The notes beneath the pieces were generated by a model. The model was not told the DNA's origin, ran no database searches, and saw only the letters and a list, made by a program, of their open reading frames with translations. DNA of 64,000 nucleotides from Cordylochernes scorpioides. Its lineage: Eukaryota; Arthropoda; Arachnida; Pseudoscorpiones; Chernetidae. The stretch lies in assembly GCA_030710605.1 (NCBI GenBank), contig CP092880.1, forward strand, positions 9,972,072-10,036,071, given 5' to 3'. Of this stretch, positions 40,987 to 52,198 are shown one piece after another (position 1 is the stretch's first letter; each line of letters opens with the position of its first letter). The translations under genes were made by a program, and so were the position numbers.

Positions 40987-43900
40987 ATGATGGCTCATTA
41001 CCATTTTAAGGAATTTGAAGAAAAAAATGAAAATTTTTGCTCATTTATCGAGCGTTTGGAGCAATTTCTAATTCTAGAAGAGGCTAGTGAAGAAAAGAAA
41101 AAAGCCTATTTGTTGACTCTAATTGGCGGGAAGGCGTATGATACATTGAAAAATTTATGTAGCCTGAAGTTGCCTAAAGAGTATAAATATGAAGAGTTGA
41201 TTGAGAAACTGGTTGAATATTTTTCCCCAAAGCGATCTATTATCGTAGAGAGATTCATGTTTTTTGGAAGAATTCAAAAGGAAACGGAAAGTGTTTCAGA
41301 ATATCTGGTGGAAATCAAGCGGCTAGCCTCAACGTGTGGATTTGGCGAATTTTTAAAAGAATCCTTAAGAGATAAATTAGTGTGCGGATTGAGAGATGCA
41401 AAAATCCAGAGGAGGATCTTGTCGGAAGGAGATGTGCCGTTGGCAAGAGTAGTTGAAATTGCGTTGTCGATGGAGGCAGCAGAAAAAAATACCAGAATAT
41501 TCCATGTCAATGAGCCTGCAGATAGCGTGGACAAAATACGCGCAGAAGTCAGAGAGCAAAAGAGAAAGTGCATACATTGCGGGAGGTTGCATAAAGACTT
41601 ATGCAGATTTAGAGAGGCGACCTGTTTCAGATGCGGGAAAAGAGGTCACTTGGCAACCATCTGCAGGAGCCGTGGGGAACACACAAGCGAAAGACAGGTG
41701 AGCCGGTTTCGGAACCAGAGAAAGATTAATCTAATCGAGGATCAGGAGGAGGAAGAATCCGTTCAAAGAATGGTCTTTATGAGGACCTATGATTATAGAG
41801 TCAAGTATGCTACGAATGACCCTCCCTATGTGATTAAGATGAGAGTAGAGGACACTTTGATGACTTTCGAAATTGACACGGGTAGCTGTCTGACTTTAAT
41901 ATCGGAGAAGGATTTCAAAAGATACCTCCCAGACGTGCAGGTAAAGGAAGCGGGAATAATTGTTAAGACCTATGACGGAACCGTGGTACCGATTCTGGGT
42001 GAAATAGATGTCAAGGTCGATTTTCGGGGAACGATCGCTAAGCTTAGAGCTGTCGTGGTGAGAGGAGAAAGGAAGGCCTTGTTGGGGAGAGAATGGATCA
42101 ATGTTTTGAAAATTGGAAATTCTATTGTGAATCGGATGCCTTTGGAGGACACGTTGGCGGAATTATTGAGTCAACATCAGGTTGTGTTCGGGGAGACAAC
42201 AGATCCAATAAAGGGATTCGCATTTGCAGTGAATATTCAGGATGTAAACCCCATATTTCATAAGGCCCGACCAGTTCCCTTTGCGATTAGAACGGCGGTA
42301 AACGAGGTACTAGAAAGAATGGTGGAGAAGGACTACTTGTATCAAGTACCCAGCAGCAAGTGGGCAACTCCAGTGGTGGTTGTGCCCAAGAAGAATAATG
42401 AGTTTAGGATTTGCTGTGATTTCAAAGTAACTTTAAATAGGTTCTTGGATACTGCGGCCTATCCGCTGCCTACTCAGCAGGACCTGTTTTCTGTATTGGC
42501 TAGAGGGAAGTATTTCTCTAAACTAGATTTGAGCAATGCATACCTTCAATTAGAGGTTAACCCTAGCACCCAGCCACTCCTAACTATTAATACGCATAAG
42601 GGGCTTTTTAGGTTTAAAAGAATGCCTTTTGGATTGGCAAATGCCCCTAGTTTTTTTCAGTCAGTTATGGACAGAATATTGGCGGGAATTAATGGGGTTA
42701 TTTGTTACATTGACGATGTACTCGTATCCACGGCGTCAGTGGAGGAACATATGGCAGTATTAAAAACTATTTTTGTTCGGTTGCAGAAGCACAACATAAA
42801 ATTAAAAAGGGAAAAATGTGAATTTCTGCGAAGAGAAATACAGTATTTGGGACATCTCATCAAAGAAGATGGTATTCGGCCTTTAGAGGACAAGATACAA
42901 GGGCTACAGAAAGCCAAAAGCCCGACAAATGTCTCGGAATTGAGATCTTTTCTGGGATTGGTGAACTATTATGGAAAGTTTATTCCGAATTTGCCAGAGA
43001 TTTTGGAGCCACTTCACAAGCTGCTAAAAAAGAATAGTTATTGGAAGTGGACAGGGGAGTGTGAGGAGGCGATCTCGGAATGTAAAAAAAGAATTACCTC
43101 CGAGAAAGTGTTGGTGCCATATGATGCCACGTTACCCTTGTCTTTGGCCACGGACGCATCTCAGATTGGAGTGGGGGCGGTGCTGTCCCATGTTATCGAG
43201 GGCCAAGAGAGACCAATCATGTTTGCCTCACGAACACTTTCCGGGGCCGAACGTAACTATTCACAAATAGAAAGAGAAGCTCTGACAATAATATATGGTG
43301 TGACTAAGTTCCACCAGTTTATCTATGGAAGACAATTCACCCTAATTACAGATCATAAACCCTTGGTATCTATTTTGGGACCGAGAGCAGGGATTCCCAC
43401 CTTGTCTACTTCAAGATTGCAGAGATGGGGACTGACTTTGGCGGCTTATACCTATGAAATTAAATTCCGACGAACTCAAGATCATGGAAACGCAGGCCTT
43501 CTCTCCCGGTTGCCAGTAGAGAGTGACGAAAAACCGGTTTTGAATCAAACGTTCATATTATCATACGTGGAAGATTTGCCGGTTACAGCAGCAGAAATAG
43601 GTGTGGAAACTAAAAAAGATGAAGTATTGTCAGTGGTGAAGCGCTATACGCAGCAAGGCTGGCCTGAAAGAGTTGGGGAATACCTCAGACCCTACTTTCA
43701 GAGAAAGTTGGAGTTAACTATGGACGGGGAATGCTTATTGTGGGGAATGCGAGTGATCATCCCGTCTTCTCTTAGGAAAAATATGTTGAGTTGTCTACAC
43801 GAGACCCATTCGGGGATGGGCAAAATGAAGGCGGTTGCTAGGTCGCATTTTTGGTGGCCGAATCTTGACAACCAGATTGAATGCATGGTAAATGGGTGTA

Positions 43901-44301
43901 AAAATTGCCAGCAAACTCAGACAGGCCCAAGTAAAGTAAACTGGAGACCGTGGGTGTGGGCAACCAGGCCCTGGCAACGGATCCATATGGATTTTGCATT
44001 TAAAGATGGAGTGAATTTGTTAATTGTGGTGGATAGCCACTCAAAATGGGTCGAGGCGATCCCGATGAGAGAGATAACCGCAAGAAAGACGATTGAGCAG
44101 TTAAGAAGATTGTTTTCAGCGTATGGGTTACCAGAGGAAGTGGTGTCGGATAATGGCCCACAGTTTACAGGGGTAGAGATGAAGAGTTTTTTCGAGAGAA
44201 ATGGAGTCAGACAAACTCTGATTCCAGCATACCATCCACAGAGTAATGGTTTAGCGGAAAGAGCGGTTCAATTGATAAAGATGGCCTTGGAAAAAAAATA
44301 A
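40987..44301 (+). CDS. Gypsy Gag-Pol polyprotein, cut in integrase
   Basis: One 1104-codon frame fusing gag and pol. The capsid region is residues 1-180. Zinc-binding motifs lie at 195-226 (CIHCGRLHKDLC, CFRCGKRGHLATIC). The protease loop FEIDTGSCLTLIS has Asp 297. RT has FSKLDLSNAYLQLEV (Asp 514) and CYIDDVLVS (Asp 576-577). RNase H has LATDASQIGVGAVLS (Asp 722). The integrase has HX3HX-type zinc binding near 938-975 and a DD35E triad at Asp 1002, Asp 1055 and Glu 1091. Every catalytic residue expected is present. The frame ends early at TAA within an A8 run (44290-44300). A single-base slip there is the only clear defect: the integrase C-terminus continues in another frame. The start is the first ATG after the primer-binding site. 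Confidence 0.9.
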   Translation: MMAHYHFKEFEEKNENFCSFIERLEQFLILEEASEEKKKAYLLTLIGGKAYDTLKNLCSLKLPKEYKYEELIEKLVEYFSPKRSIIVERFMFFGRIQKETESVSEYLVEIKRLASTCGFGEFLKESLRDKLVCGLRDAKIQRRILSEGDVPLARVVEIALSMEAAEKNTRIFHVNEPADSVDKIRAEVREQKRKCIHCGRLHKDLCRFREATCFRCGKRGHLATICRSRGEHTSERQVSRFRNQRKINLIEDQEEEESVQRMVFMRTYDYRVKYATNDPPYVIKMRVEDTLMTFEIDTGSCLTLISEKDFKRYLPDVQVKEAGIIVKTYDGTVVPILGEIDVKVDFRGTIAKLRAVVVRGERKALLGREWINVLKIGNSIVNRMPLEDTLAELLSQHQVVFGETTDPIKGFAFAVNIQDVNPIFHKARPVPFAIRTAVNEVLERMVEKDYLYQVPSSKWATPVVVVPKKNNEFRICCDFKVTLNRFLDTAAYPLPTQQDLFSVLARGKYFSKLDLSNAYLQLEVNPSTQPLLTINTHKGLFRFKRMPFGLANAPSFFQSVMDRILAGINGVICYIDDVLVSTASVEEHMAVLKTIFVRLQKHNIKLKREKCEFLRREIQYLGHLIKEDGIRPLEDKIQGLQKAKSPTNVSELRSFLGLVNYYGKFIPNLPEILEPLHKLLKKNSYWKWTGECEEAISECKKRITSEKVLVPYDATLPLSLATDASQIGVGAVLSHVIEGQERPIMFASRTLSGAERNYSQIEREALTIIYGVTKFHQFIYGRQFTLITDHKPLVSILGPRAGIPTLSTSRLQRWGLTLAAYTYEIKFRRTQDHGNAGLLSRLPVESDEKPVLNQTFILSYVEDLPVTAAEIGVETKKDEVLSVVKRYTQQGWPERVGEYLRPYFQRKLELTMDGECLLWGMRVIIPSSLRKNMLSCLHETHSGMGKMKAVARSHFWWPNLDNQIECMVNGCKNCQQTQTGPSKVNWRPWVWATRPWQRIHMDFAFKDGVNLLIVVDSHSKWVEAIPMREITARKTIEQLRRLFSAYGLPEEVVSDNGPQFTGVEMKSFFERNGVRQTLIPAYHPQSNGLAERAVQLIKMALEKK

Positions 44302-44710
44302 AAGGAAGTTTGAAGATACCATTCAAGATACACTGTCAAGAATTCTCCTCACGTATCGATGCACGCCGCATGAGACAACTGGGAAGACCCCATCAGAGCT
44401 GTTTATGGGTCGGTCTCTGCGGACCAGACTGACATTGATACACCAGAGCCTGGACAATAGGGTGAGGGAACGACAGGCCAGGCAGATGAGGTATGATCGA
44501 GGAAGAGGCCAAGAGGAGTTCGAGGTGGACGATAAGGTGTGGTGTAAGAATTTTAGAGGTGTCGGATGGATCCCAGGAAGAATAGTGGGCAGAAAGGGGA
44601 GCAGAGTCTATACAGTTTTGATAAATGGACAGGTGAAGACCTACCACCGAGATCAGATAAGGAGAAGATGGACTAGTGGTGAAGAGGGAGATGAGGCCAG
44701 AGAGAAATGA
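44302..44710 (+). pseudogene. Gypsy integrase C-terminus, shifted frame
   Basis: Continues the integrase with TPSELFMGRSLRTRL and KVWCKNFRGVGWIPGRIV, the C-terminal SH3-like region that contacts DNA. It is one frame away from the main ORF because of the A-run slip. A Ser/Arg-rich tail extends to 44962. Confidence 0.8.
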
Positions 44711-44973
44711 GAGGAGGAAGATGACCCAATATGGATGGCTCCTGAGAGTATGAACAGCCGGAGGGACAGAGAATCGTTTTCGTCGGAAACAGCTGGATTG
44801 CCGCAGGATCCAGTGTCCGGGGACCAGGGTGTGGAGATTGGAAGCAGCCCAAGGGAATCCGCGTGTTCCTCAGACAAAGAAGCCCGGACGGAGGAAAGGC
44901 CCCTGCCAAGAAGAAACCCTCCAAGGGATCGGAGACCTCCTGTGCGATATCAAAGCATGTAGGGGGAAGATGG

Positions 44974-45181
44974 TGTGATGTATTGGCGGATTAATTTAAT
45001 ATTTGTTTTTATTTATTTGTTGTCACAGAGTTGATGATGATAATTGTGTATATATGTATATATATAGTGTTTGTGTTTTGAGCAGTCAGTCATTTTTCTA
45101 GTATGGAATAGTTTTAACTTGTTTGTTTATTGGAATTAAAAAGTTATACTATTTTCAAGTCTTATCTTTGGAATCATTGCA
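44974..45181 (+). repeat. Gypsy 3' LTR
   Basis: Partner of 40660-40867, followed by the GTTTC duplication. Confidence 0.9.
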
Positions 45182-45186
45182 GTTTC

Positions 45187-47010
45187 CTCCGACAGTAACT
45201 CTGAAAGTTCACTACAGAATTGGAAATCAAAGGACGTTAAGGCAAGGATGTTATTATCACAGGCAATCGAATTAAGGTTTCTTCAGCCCCTGATGAACTG
45301 TACTTCCGCTTCACAAATGTGGCAGAAATTACTTGCTATTCATGAACAAAAATCCGAATTTACTATTGGCCTACTTTGGCAACAATTCTTCGATGCACGA
45401 TTGACATCGGAAACAATAAGTGATTACATAGCAAAAATTGAAAATATTTCTGCACAAATTTCACAAATGGGCGGAACCATAACGGAAGATCAAAAGGTAG
45501 CAAAAATTTTAAATACTTTGCCTTCGAGTATGCGCTACTTTGTTGCGGCGTGGGAATCGTTAGATCCGAAAGCTCAAACTCTTAACAATTTAACTGCAAG
45601 ACTTTTGATTGAAGAAACAAGGAATCAACAAAGCGGTTCTTCTAAACAAGATGAGGCCTTATTACACAGGCAAGCACGAACTAAGCCTAAAGATACACAA
45701 CGTTCTTTTCAAGATGCCAAGAAGAACACTAAATGCCACTATTGTCACAAAATTGGACATTGGAGCCGCGAATGTAGAAAAAGATTAGCTAATGAGAAAA
45801 ATAAATCCAAAAATCTTCATGATTCAAAAGGAAGTTCAAGTGATTATGGACTTATTTTGTGCGATAATCAAGTAGAGCCCAATGATATTTGGTATGCTGA
45901 CAGCGGGGCAAGCTGCAGCATGACATTTCGACGAGAGTGGTTCAAGACCTACACGCCGTTCACCAGTGATCATCCAATCTACATGGGAGACAACTCGACA
46001 CTACTTGCAGAAGGCATGGGAGACATCGAGATTCAAGCCTACGTCGACGGTGGATGGTACAATACGTACATAAGAAATGTGCTCTACTCGCCGCAACTAA
46101 AGAAAAATTTGTATAGCCTTTCTACGTCCACAAGAAGAGGATTCAACGTCATTATCAAACATGACAAGCTACAGATCTTCATGGATAATGACCTAAAAGC
46201 CGTAGGAGTGCGTCATGACGACCTCTACAGGATGCTCTTCAAGGTTACGTCATCATCACAAGGATACATCACCAGCGAGAACAAGCTTCAGTTGTGGCAC
46301 GAGAGACTTGCGCATCTTCCAGTTGCTACACTTCGAGAGATGGCGACCAAAGGATTGGTGGATGGTCTGCAGCCTCAAGATTTAGAGGGAGAATTTTTTC
46401 TTCTGTGAAGGATGCCAACTTGGAAAAGCCCATAGAAAGTCGTGCTATCCCTCAGATGGCAAAAACTACCAGCTAGGTGAGTTTATTTATGCTGATATTT
46501 GTGGCCCAATGCAGACTCAATCATTAAGTAAATATCTGTATTTCTGCTTATTTAAAGATTACTTTAGTGGTTATCGCCATATTTATTTTATTAAAAACAA
46601 ATCAGATGTGCTAGATATATTCAAAGAATATGCTACTCTAATCTATACTCAAACTGGAAATAAGATAAAAGTTCTTAGGACTGATAATGCGCTAGAATTC
46701 AAAAGCGATAATTTTGCAGATTTATGTAAAAGATTTGGGATAATTCACGAGTTCACTGCACCTTATGTGCACGAACAGATAGGACGTATAGAAAGAGACA
46801 ATCGTACGATTGTGGAAGCAGCCAGGTCCATGCTAAATTCACGAAATCTTCCAGGATTTTTTTGGGCTGAGGCATGTAACACAGCCACTAATATTCTAAA
46901 TAGAAGTGCGACTAAGCAAACCTCTGGAACGACACCTTATGAACTTTTCTTTGGCACAAAGCCTAATGTAGCTAACTATAAAATATTTGGCTGTAATGCT
47001 TATATGCATA
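45187..47010 (+). pseudogene. Copia gag-protease-integrase, frameshifted
   Basis: After the gypsy insertion the copia frame resumes. Gag continues to the zinc knuckle CHYCHKIGHWSREC. The protease loop is WYADSGASCSMTF. Pre-integrase block is LWHERLAHL. A slip in the T6 run at 46393-46398 moves the downstream integrase (CEGCQLGKAH, then D in YADICGP, TDNALEF, HEQIGRIERDN) into another frame. The segment ends at YMH where Helitron DNA begins at 47011. Apart from the shift the protein is well preserved. Confidence 0.85.
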
Positions 47011-47825
47011 CTAGCGGACGTACCCGGCTTTTCGCCCGGGTTTTACCCGAGTAAAGGTTTGTCTAACAAATCTCTCGATAAAGTGAACATTTTTTCCCGG
47101 TCCCTTGAAAAATACTCGATAAGTTGAATAAAATCAATATTAATTGGTTCCCTCGGTAATTGGAAGTTAAAGGAATAGTATCTTGCCTTGGAATTGTATC
47201 ATTATTCTTGTATGGATGTACCCGGCAAAGCCCGGGTTATACCCGAGTAAAGGTTTGTCTAACGAATCTCTCGATAAAGTGAACATTTTTTCCCGGTCCC
47301 TTTAAAAGTACTCGATAAGTTGAATAAAATCAATATTAATTGGTTCCCTCGGTAATTAGAAGTTAAAGGAATAGTATCTTGCCTATGAATTGTATCATTA
47401 TTCTTGTCTCAAATAAATTGCCGTGTCATCCTGAATTTTGTCTTTCCTAATTTTCCTCATTACAAAATCATCGTATCATCATGATAATATTTAGAGCAGA
47501 TTGTTTAATTATAACAGATAAATTATAATATTTATCTTGATTATTTTTAGGCGAAAAGTTATTTCAAAAATTTTATTTGCTAGAAACCTTCCCAGTACTA
47601 TATTAAATAACTTCCCAAAGTTTCATGGCGTTTCAATGAGTGGTTTGGTCAGGCATAAAGGACAGACAGACCTCTCACACACACACACACACATACATTC
47701 ATTTTTATATATATAGATGAAATTTATTTTTCGAGCAAATATATCAACTTTCTCTACTGAATAGATTTTTAAAAAATATACATATGTGGCGACCATCCTA
47801 CACATAAATAAAAATATCTAGAGAT

Positions 47826-47862
47826 ATACTACAAGATCTTAGCCAAAAGGCCGAGAAACGAT
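47826..47862 (-). pseudogene. U2 snRNA 5' fragment
   Basis: Read from 47862 on the minus strand, ATCGTTTCTCGGCCTTTTGG is followed by CTAAGATC and then TGTAGTAT. This is the first roughly 40 nt of U2 snRNA: stem-loop I, and the GUAGUA branch-site recognition element. The rest of U2 (Sm site and 3' stem-loops) is absent. A TATATATAAAAT stretch precedes it. It lies inside Helitron-derived DNA and cannot make a complete snRNA. Confidence 0.75.
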
Positions 47863-48083
47863 ATTTTATATATAGAGATGACCTGGCTTCGTGTGTCTTC
47901 TGCTCGAGTGAATGTTTAGCTGGTAGAATTTTGTTCCTGCCTACTATTAATCATTATCTGGCTTCGCACGTGGTCTGCTTTAGTGAATATTCCCCAAAAT
48001 AATTTTTTAATGCAATCAAGCAATATTGTCATCATCATTTCTGACTAAAAAAATATTGTTGCTCAGTACTTGGTTATATATAA

Positions 48084-49108
48084 CTAGACGAATGGCCCGG
48101 GCAACGCCCGGGGTTTACCCGAGTGCGAATATATTTTAAAAACGTTGACTTGGGTGGTCATAGCGCCCGATTTTAAATACGTAGTACGATGCGATTTACA
48201 TTAAAAGTAACCTGTCTATAGCAGCCCCTCTCTATAACACCCTATTTTGGTGAGTCCCAAGAGGGAGCGCTATAGACAGGTTTAACTGTATTTGATACAC
48301 AGTGTAAAAGTTTTCTCACCCCTCTCAACAAACAGGGATGATAGTGTTATAAATAGAGAGCGTGTGATCTATTAATTTACATATTATACTAAAATTTCCA
48401 ATTATATTTGACCATATTTAAACCTGTTATTAAACTTGTATCATTTATGCAACTATACCATCCCTGTTGGTGTTTTTGGGGGTAAAAAAGAGAAAAATGT
48501 TATATAATATATTTTTTAATATTGTCTTTATGCATAGAAAGTACAAAAGTAAAATTTAAGGATTAAGAAGAAATACAAAAAACAAGAAAGGATCAAGAAG
48601 GCACTAACTACGTTGCCAAATTGTTAATTAACATATGCTAGCTAATATTATCATCTTCAATTTATATTTATTCATATATTTACATAATTATTTACACAGA
48701 GAAAAATTATTTGAATTAATAAACCTAACAATTCCCCCCTTTTAATTCAATCTAAATTTTTCTTCAGAAATATAAACAGTTTAAAAAATCAAACATAGAT
48801 GGCGTTACCTCCCCATTGCTTTCATCACCGTCTGGCGGCGCTGCTTGCGAGTTATATCTACAATTCTGCAAATAACTCTAAGGATATTCAAGATATTCAA
48901 GAAATTATTTTTCGAAAACCTTTCCGGGGATATACCTAATAATATCCCAGAATTTCATGGCGATTGGATGTATGGTTTTTGAATAACAGGGTTGTCTAGA
49001 GGGGGGCAGGGAGGACACGTGTTCCCTGTCAGCCAATGAGCGCGCATTCTATCCGTGAGCTTCAGACAAACAGACAAACAGACAGAATAAGGCAAATATA
49101 TAAGTAGA
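48084..49108 (-). mobile_element. Non-autonomous Helitron within Helitron DNA
   Basis: The 3' end has a GCCCGGGC-type hairpin (GGCCCGGGCAACGCCCGGGG on the plus strand), then CATTCGTCTAG and T outside. The 5' end is TCTACTTATATATTTGCC with A outside. It contains part of the MITE seen at 27344-27524 near 48155-48291. Confidence 0.65.
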
Positions 49109-49460
49109 TTTTTCTTGGTTAAAGTGCGACAAAAAAACTCTTCCAGATTTAACTCTCTGTCCTGTTCAAATTTCAGCGAGATTAGTTACATATTGAGGGC
49201 GTGCATAGCCGACAAACATATATATATATATGTTCCGGCTTCGCCAGAGTAAAAGTTTGCTTAACAAACATTTGTTAAAACAATTCTAGCAAACATCCAA
49301 TCCCTACTGAATATATACTTGTCTACACTCTCGATAATTTTTTCCTGGTCCCTTGAAAAATACTCAATAAGTTGAAAAAATCAGTATTAATTGGTCCACT
49401 CGGTAATTTGAAGTTGAAGGTATAGTATCTTGCCACAAACGAAGATTTGTAAATAACTGT

Positions 49461-49671
49461 TTAAACATAGAAACTTTTTCCTTGGAATATAAATACTATA
49501 AACTAAAGTGCCTGGAGAAAATGATTTTTTATTAAACGACTACACGAGCTTTCGGGGAGTCACGCCCTTCAACTGGTCTTCAACTGGATTGCATTGAAGG
49601 GCGTGACTGCCCGAAAGCTCGTGTAGTCGTTTAATAAAAAATCATTTTCTCCCGGCACTTTAGTTTATAGT
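49461..49671. repeat. Palindromic repeat family 3 with 16-bp target duplication
   Basis: ATTTGTAAATAACTGT at 49445-49460 and 49672-49687 flanks the insertion. The arms share AGTGCCTGGAGAAAATG/CATTTTCTCCCGGCACT, TTAAACGACTACACGAGC and GGGCGTGACT. The inner part reads TTGAAGGGCG...GCCCGAAAGCTC, a degenerate hammerhead-like layout with self-complementary AGCU where stem III would be. The core has lost the last A of CUGANGA. Confidence 0.7.
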
Positions 49672-50604
49672 ATTTGTAAATAACTGTATTTAGCGAATGT
49701 ACCCGGCTTCTCACAGTTTTTATCGAGTAAAAGTTTGCCTAACGAACATTTGTTAAAACGATTCTAGAAAACATCCAATCCACCTATATATTGATTTATA
49801 AAGTATATAAATATTGTTATATGCGTTTAAATATATTTTTGAAAAAAAAAAAACATAATTTTTGAAAACATTTATTATATTTTAAATAAGATATTGTCAC
49901 TTTTGTGAATTTGATAATTAATTATTTCTTTTTTCTCAATGAATTATATATATTAATTTAAAATTTCATTTTTGTTATCATCATCACATACAATGTAATT
50001 TTTTTAAAAAATAAACGATAATAAACAACAACATTTATTATGGTTAGCAGCTCCATAAATAAAGATATTTTCACAACAACAATTAAAGTTGCATCATCAT
50101 TTTTATAAAACAACAGCAAATTAAATTAACAATGTAAAAATATATTTTAACATTACATTTTAACATTTAACACAAAAACGTTACAATTTTTTCTTTAAAT
50201 ATATATTAATATTGAAATGCCAAGTATTTTTACGTCATTGGAATATTATATTACTAAATTCTCAAATTAAATTTACGGCGATTGTATAATCTTACCTTTT
50301 AAAAACATTCATCGTGTGAACAAACTAACATTCATCTTGTAAACAAACCACGTGTTAATTATTAACCAATCAAATTCATTTATCGTCGCGACCAGTGCTG
50401 CGCCCAAGCGGTAAAAGGCTGGAACTAACGCTTTTTGGTTTTTTATTTAAAAAAAAAAAGCACATTAACTTTTTTAGTTTTTTGAATAGCCTATATGTTA
50501 AACGAAATCTTCAGCTACCTACATGCGAAATTTCATAAAGATTTATTCTGTAGATTTTGCGCAACGCGATAACAAACATCGATTTTGGATTTCATTTTTA
50601 TAGA

Positions 50605-52198
50605 TATAAGGATTCCCAAAGAAAACCGTAAAAAGTGGGATAATAAATCGATAAAACTTATGTTTTTAGGTTATGAGAATACAAGCAAAAATTTTAGATT
50701 ATGGGATTGGAAAACTAGAAAAATAAGAATTTTAAAGATGTCACATTCGATGAGAAAGCTACTGCACATTCAGATAGAGAATCTACCAAACCGAAGGAAA
50801 TATTTTTTCAGATTGGCGGCGGTCCGGATGAATCACCAGTTGCGACACCAAACATTCCAGTGCAGGAAATACCGCCAGTATCCGATATCAGTTCGCATCC
50901 CATGATAACTCGCTCTAAGGTTTCGAATAGCCAATGTAACTTTGCGCTGGCTGATGAGCCCAGTAGCTATGTGGATGCAATGGCGAGTTCAGATTCAGAA
51001 AGATGGAAATTAGCCATGGATGAAGAGATTGATGCATTAAATAAAAATAAAACATGGACTTTAGAACGTTTGGCAGATGGTCATAAACCTATCGGTTGTA
51101 AATGGGTTTATAAAATTAAAACGGAGTCCGATGGTACAATTCAACGGTTCAAAGCCAGATTAGTTGCAAACGGCTATTCTCAAATCAAAAATGTTGACTA
51201 TTTCGATACGTTTAGCCCAGTAGTCAGGTATGATTCGTTACGCATTCTTTTATCACACGCTGCTTCTGAAAGGATGTTTCTTAAGCAATTCGATGTAAAG
51301 ACAGCTTTTCTCAATGGCGAATTAGAGGAACTTGTTTATCTTGAACAACCAGAAGGCTACAAGAGAGATGATAATAGCTGCTATAGATTACATAAAAGTC
51401 TGTATGGTCTTAAACAATCTTCTAGAAATTGGAATAAGAAATTTACCAATTTTTTGAATAGCCATAATTTCAAAACATCAGACGCCGACCCGTGCATTTT
51501 CATTGGAACACACAATGATTCAAATGTTATCTTAGCTCTCTATGTTGATGATGGAATTATTCTATCTAAAGATAAAGAGGCAATAGCTATTATAATGGAT
51601 GAGTTAGAACACGCATTTGATATTACATCTGGAAGTGTTAACTTTTTTGTTGGGCTACAAATAGAGCAGTCAGAAGATAGGGCAAGTATTTTCATTCACC
51701 AGTCATCATATATTGACAAAATTTTGAGTAAATTTAATATGGCTGACTGTATTCCTGCTTCGGTGCCTATGGATCCTTCTGTCATCTTAACAAAGCAGGA
51801 CTGTCCTACTCCAGAACAAAAGGAAAAGATGCCTAAATTCCCTTTTCGAGAAGCTGTTGGATCCCTTATGTTTGCATCATGTGTTTCACGTCCAGATATC
51901 ACTTATGCAGTTTCACAAGTGAGTAAATTCCTAGAATATCCAGGACCTGCACATTGTACAACAGTGAAGAATATTTTCCGTTATCTGAAAGGCACTCAAA
52001 ACATGGGAATTCTCTTCACTGGACAAGACCAACTTGATGTTCGCTACCACTTCATTAGATCCAAACATGAAGAAGGTGAACTTAAAGTGCATCATGTTTG
52101 CAGCTCAGAACAGCTAGCTGATATAATGACTAAACCTCTTCCACGAAACAAATTCCACTACTTAAGAGGTCTACTGAACATTTTGGATCGAGAGGGAG
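50605..52198 (+). pseudogene. Copia integrase end, reverse transcriptase, RNase H remnant
   Basis: The copia frame resumes directly after the Helitron DNA (PKENRKKWDNKSIKLMFLGY). A shift occurs near 50737. From 50860 a 449-codon frame carries the copia RT: WKLAMDEEIDALNKNKTW, FDVKTAFLNGELEE (first Asp) and LALYVDDGIILSK (Asp pair), all intact. After LFTGQDQLDV the protein jumps to RYHFIRSKHEEGELKV, so about 100 residues containing the RNase H Asp/Glu sites have been deleted in frame. The end LADIMTKPLPRNKFH is normal. Confidence 0.85.

Larger units (their letters stand above)
40660..45181 (+). mobile_element. Gypsy LTR retrotransposon nested in copia gag
   Basis: 208-bp LTRs at 40660-40867 and 44974-45181 appear to differ at one base (CAGTCAATC versus CAGTCAGTC). 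GTTTC is duplicated at 40655-40659 and 45182-45186. TTGGCGACGAG after the 5' LTR is a primer-binding site, and GTAGGGGGAAGATGG precedes the 3' LTR. It is one of the youngest insertions in the nest. Confidence 0.95.
47011..50604 (-). mobile_element. Helitron-derived insertion in copia pol
   Basis: The left end on the minus strand is CCGGGTACGTCCGCTAG after a hairpin (ACCCGGGCG/GCCGGGT), with T outside. The right end on the minus strand starts TCTATAAAAATG with A outside. Removing 47011-50604 restores a continuous copia reading frame with no lost or added bases, which is exactly insertion between A and T, as Helitrons do. Inside are duplicated Helitron 3' ends (47011 and about 47212), another Helitron (48084-49108), a hammerhead-like repeat and a U2 fragment. 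No Rep/helicase gene. Confidence 0.8.

Noticed and set aside
47678..47695. Possible short tandem array of regulatory interest
   Set aside because: It is a plain CA microsatellite, part of a Helitron leader.
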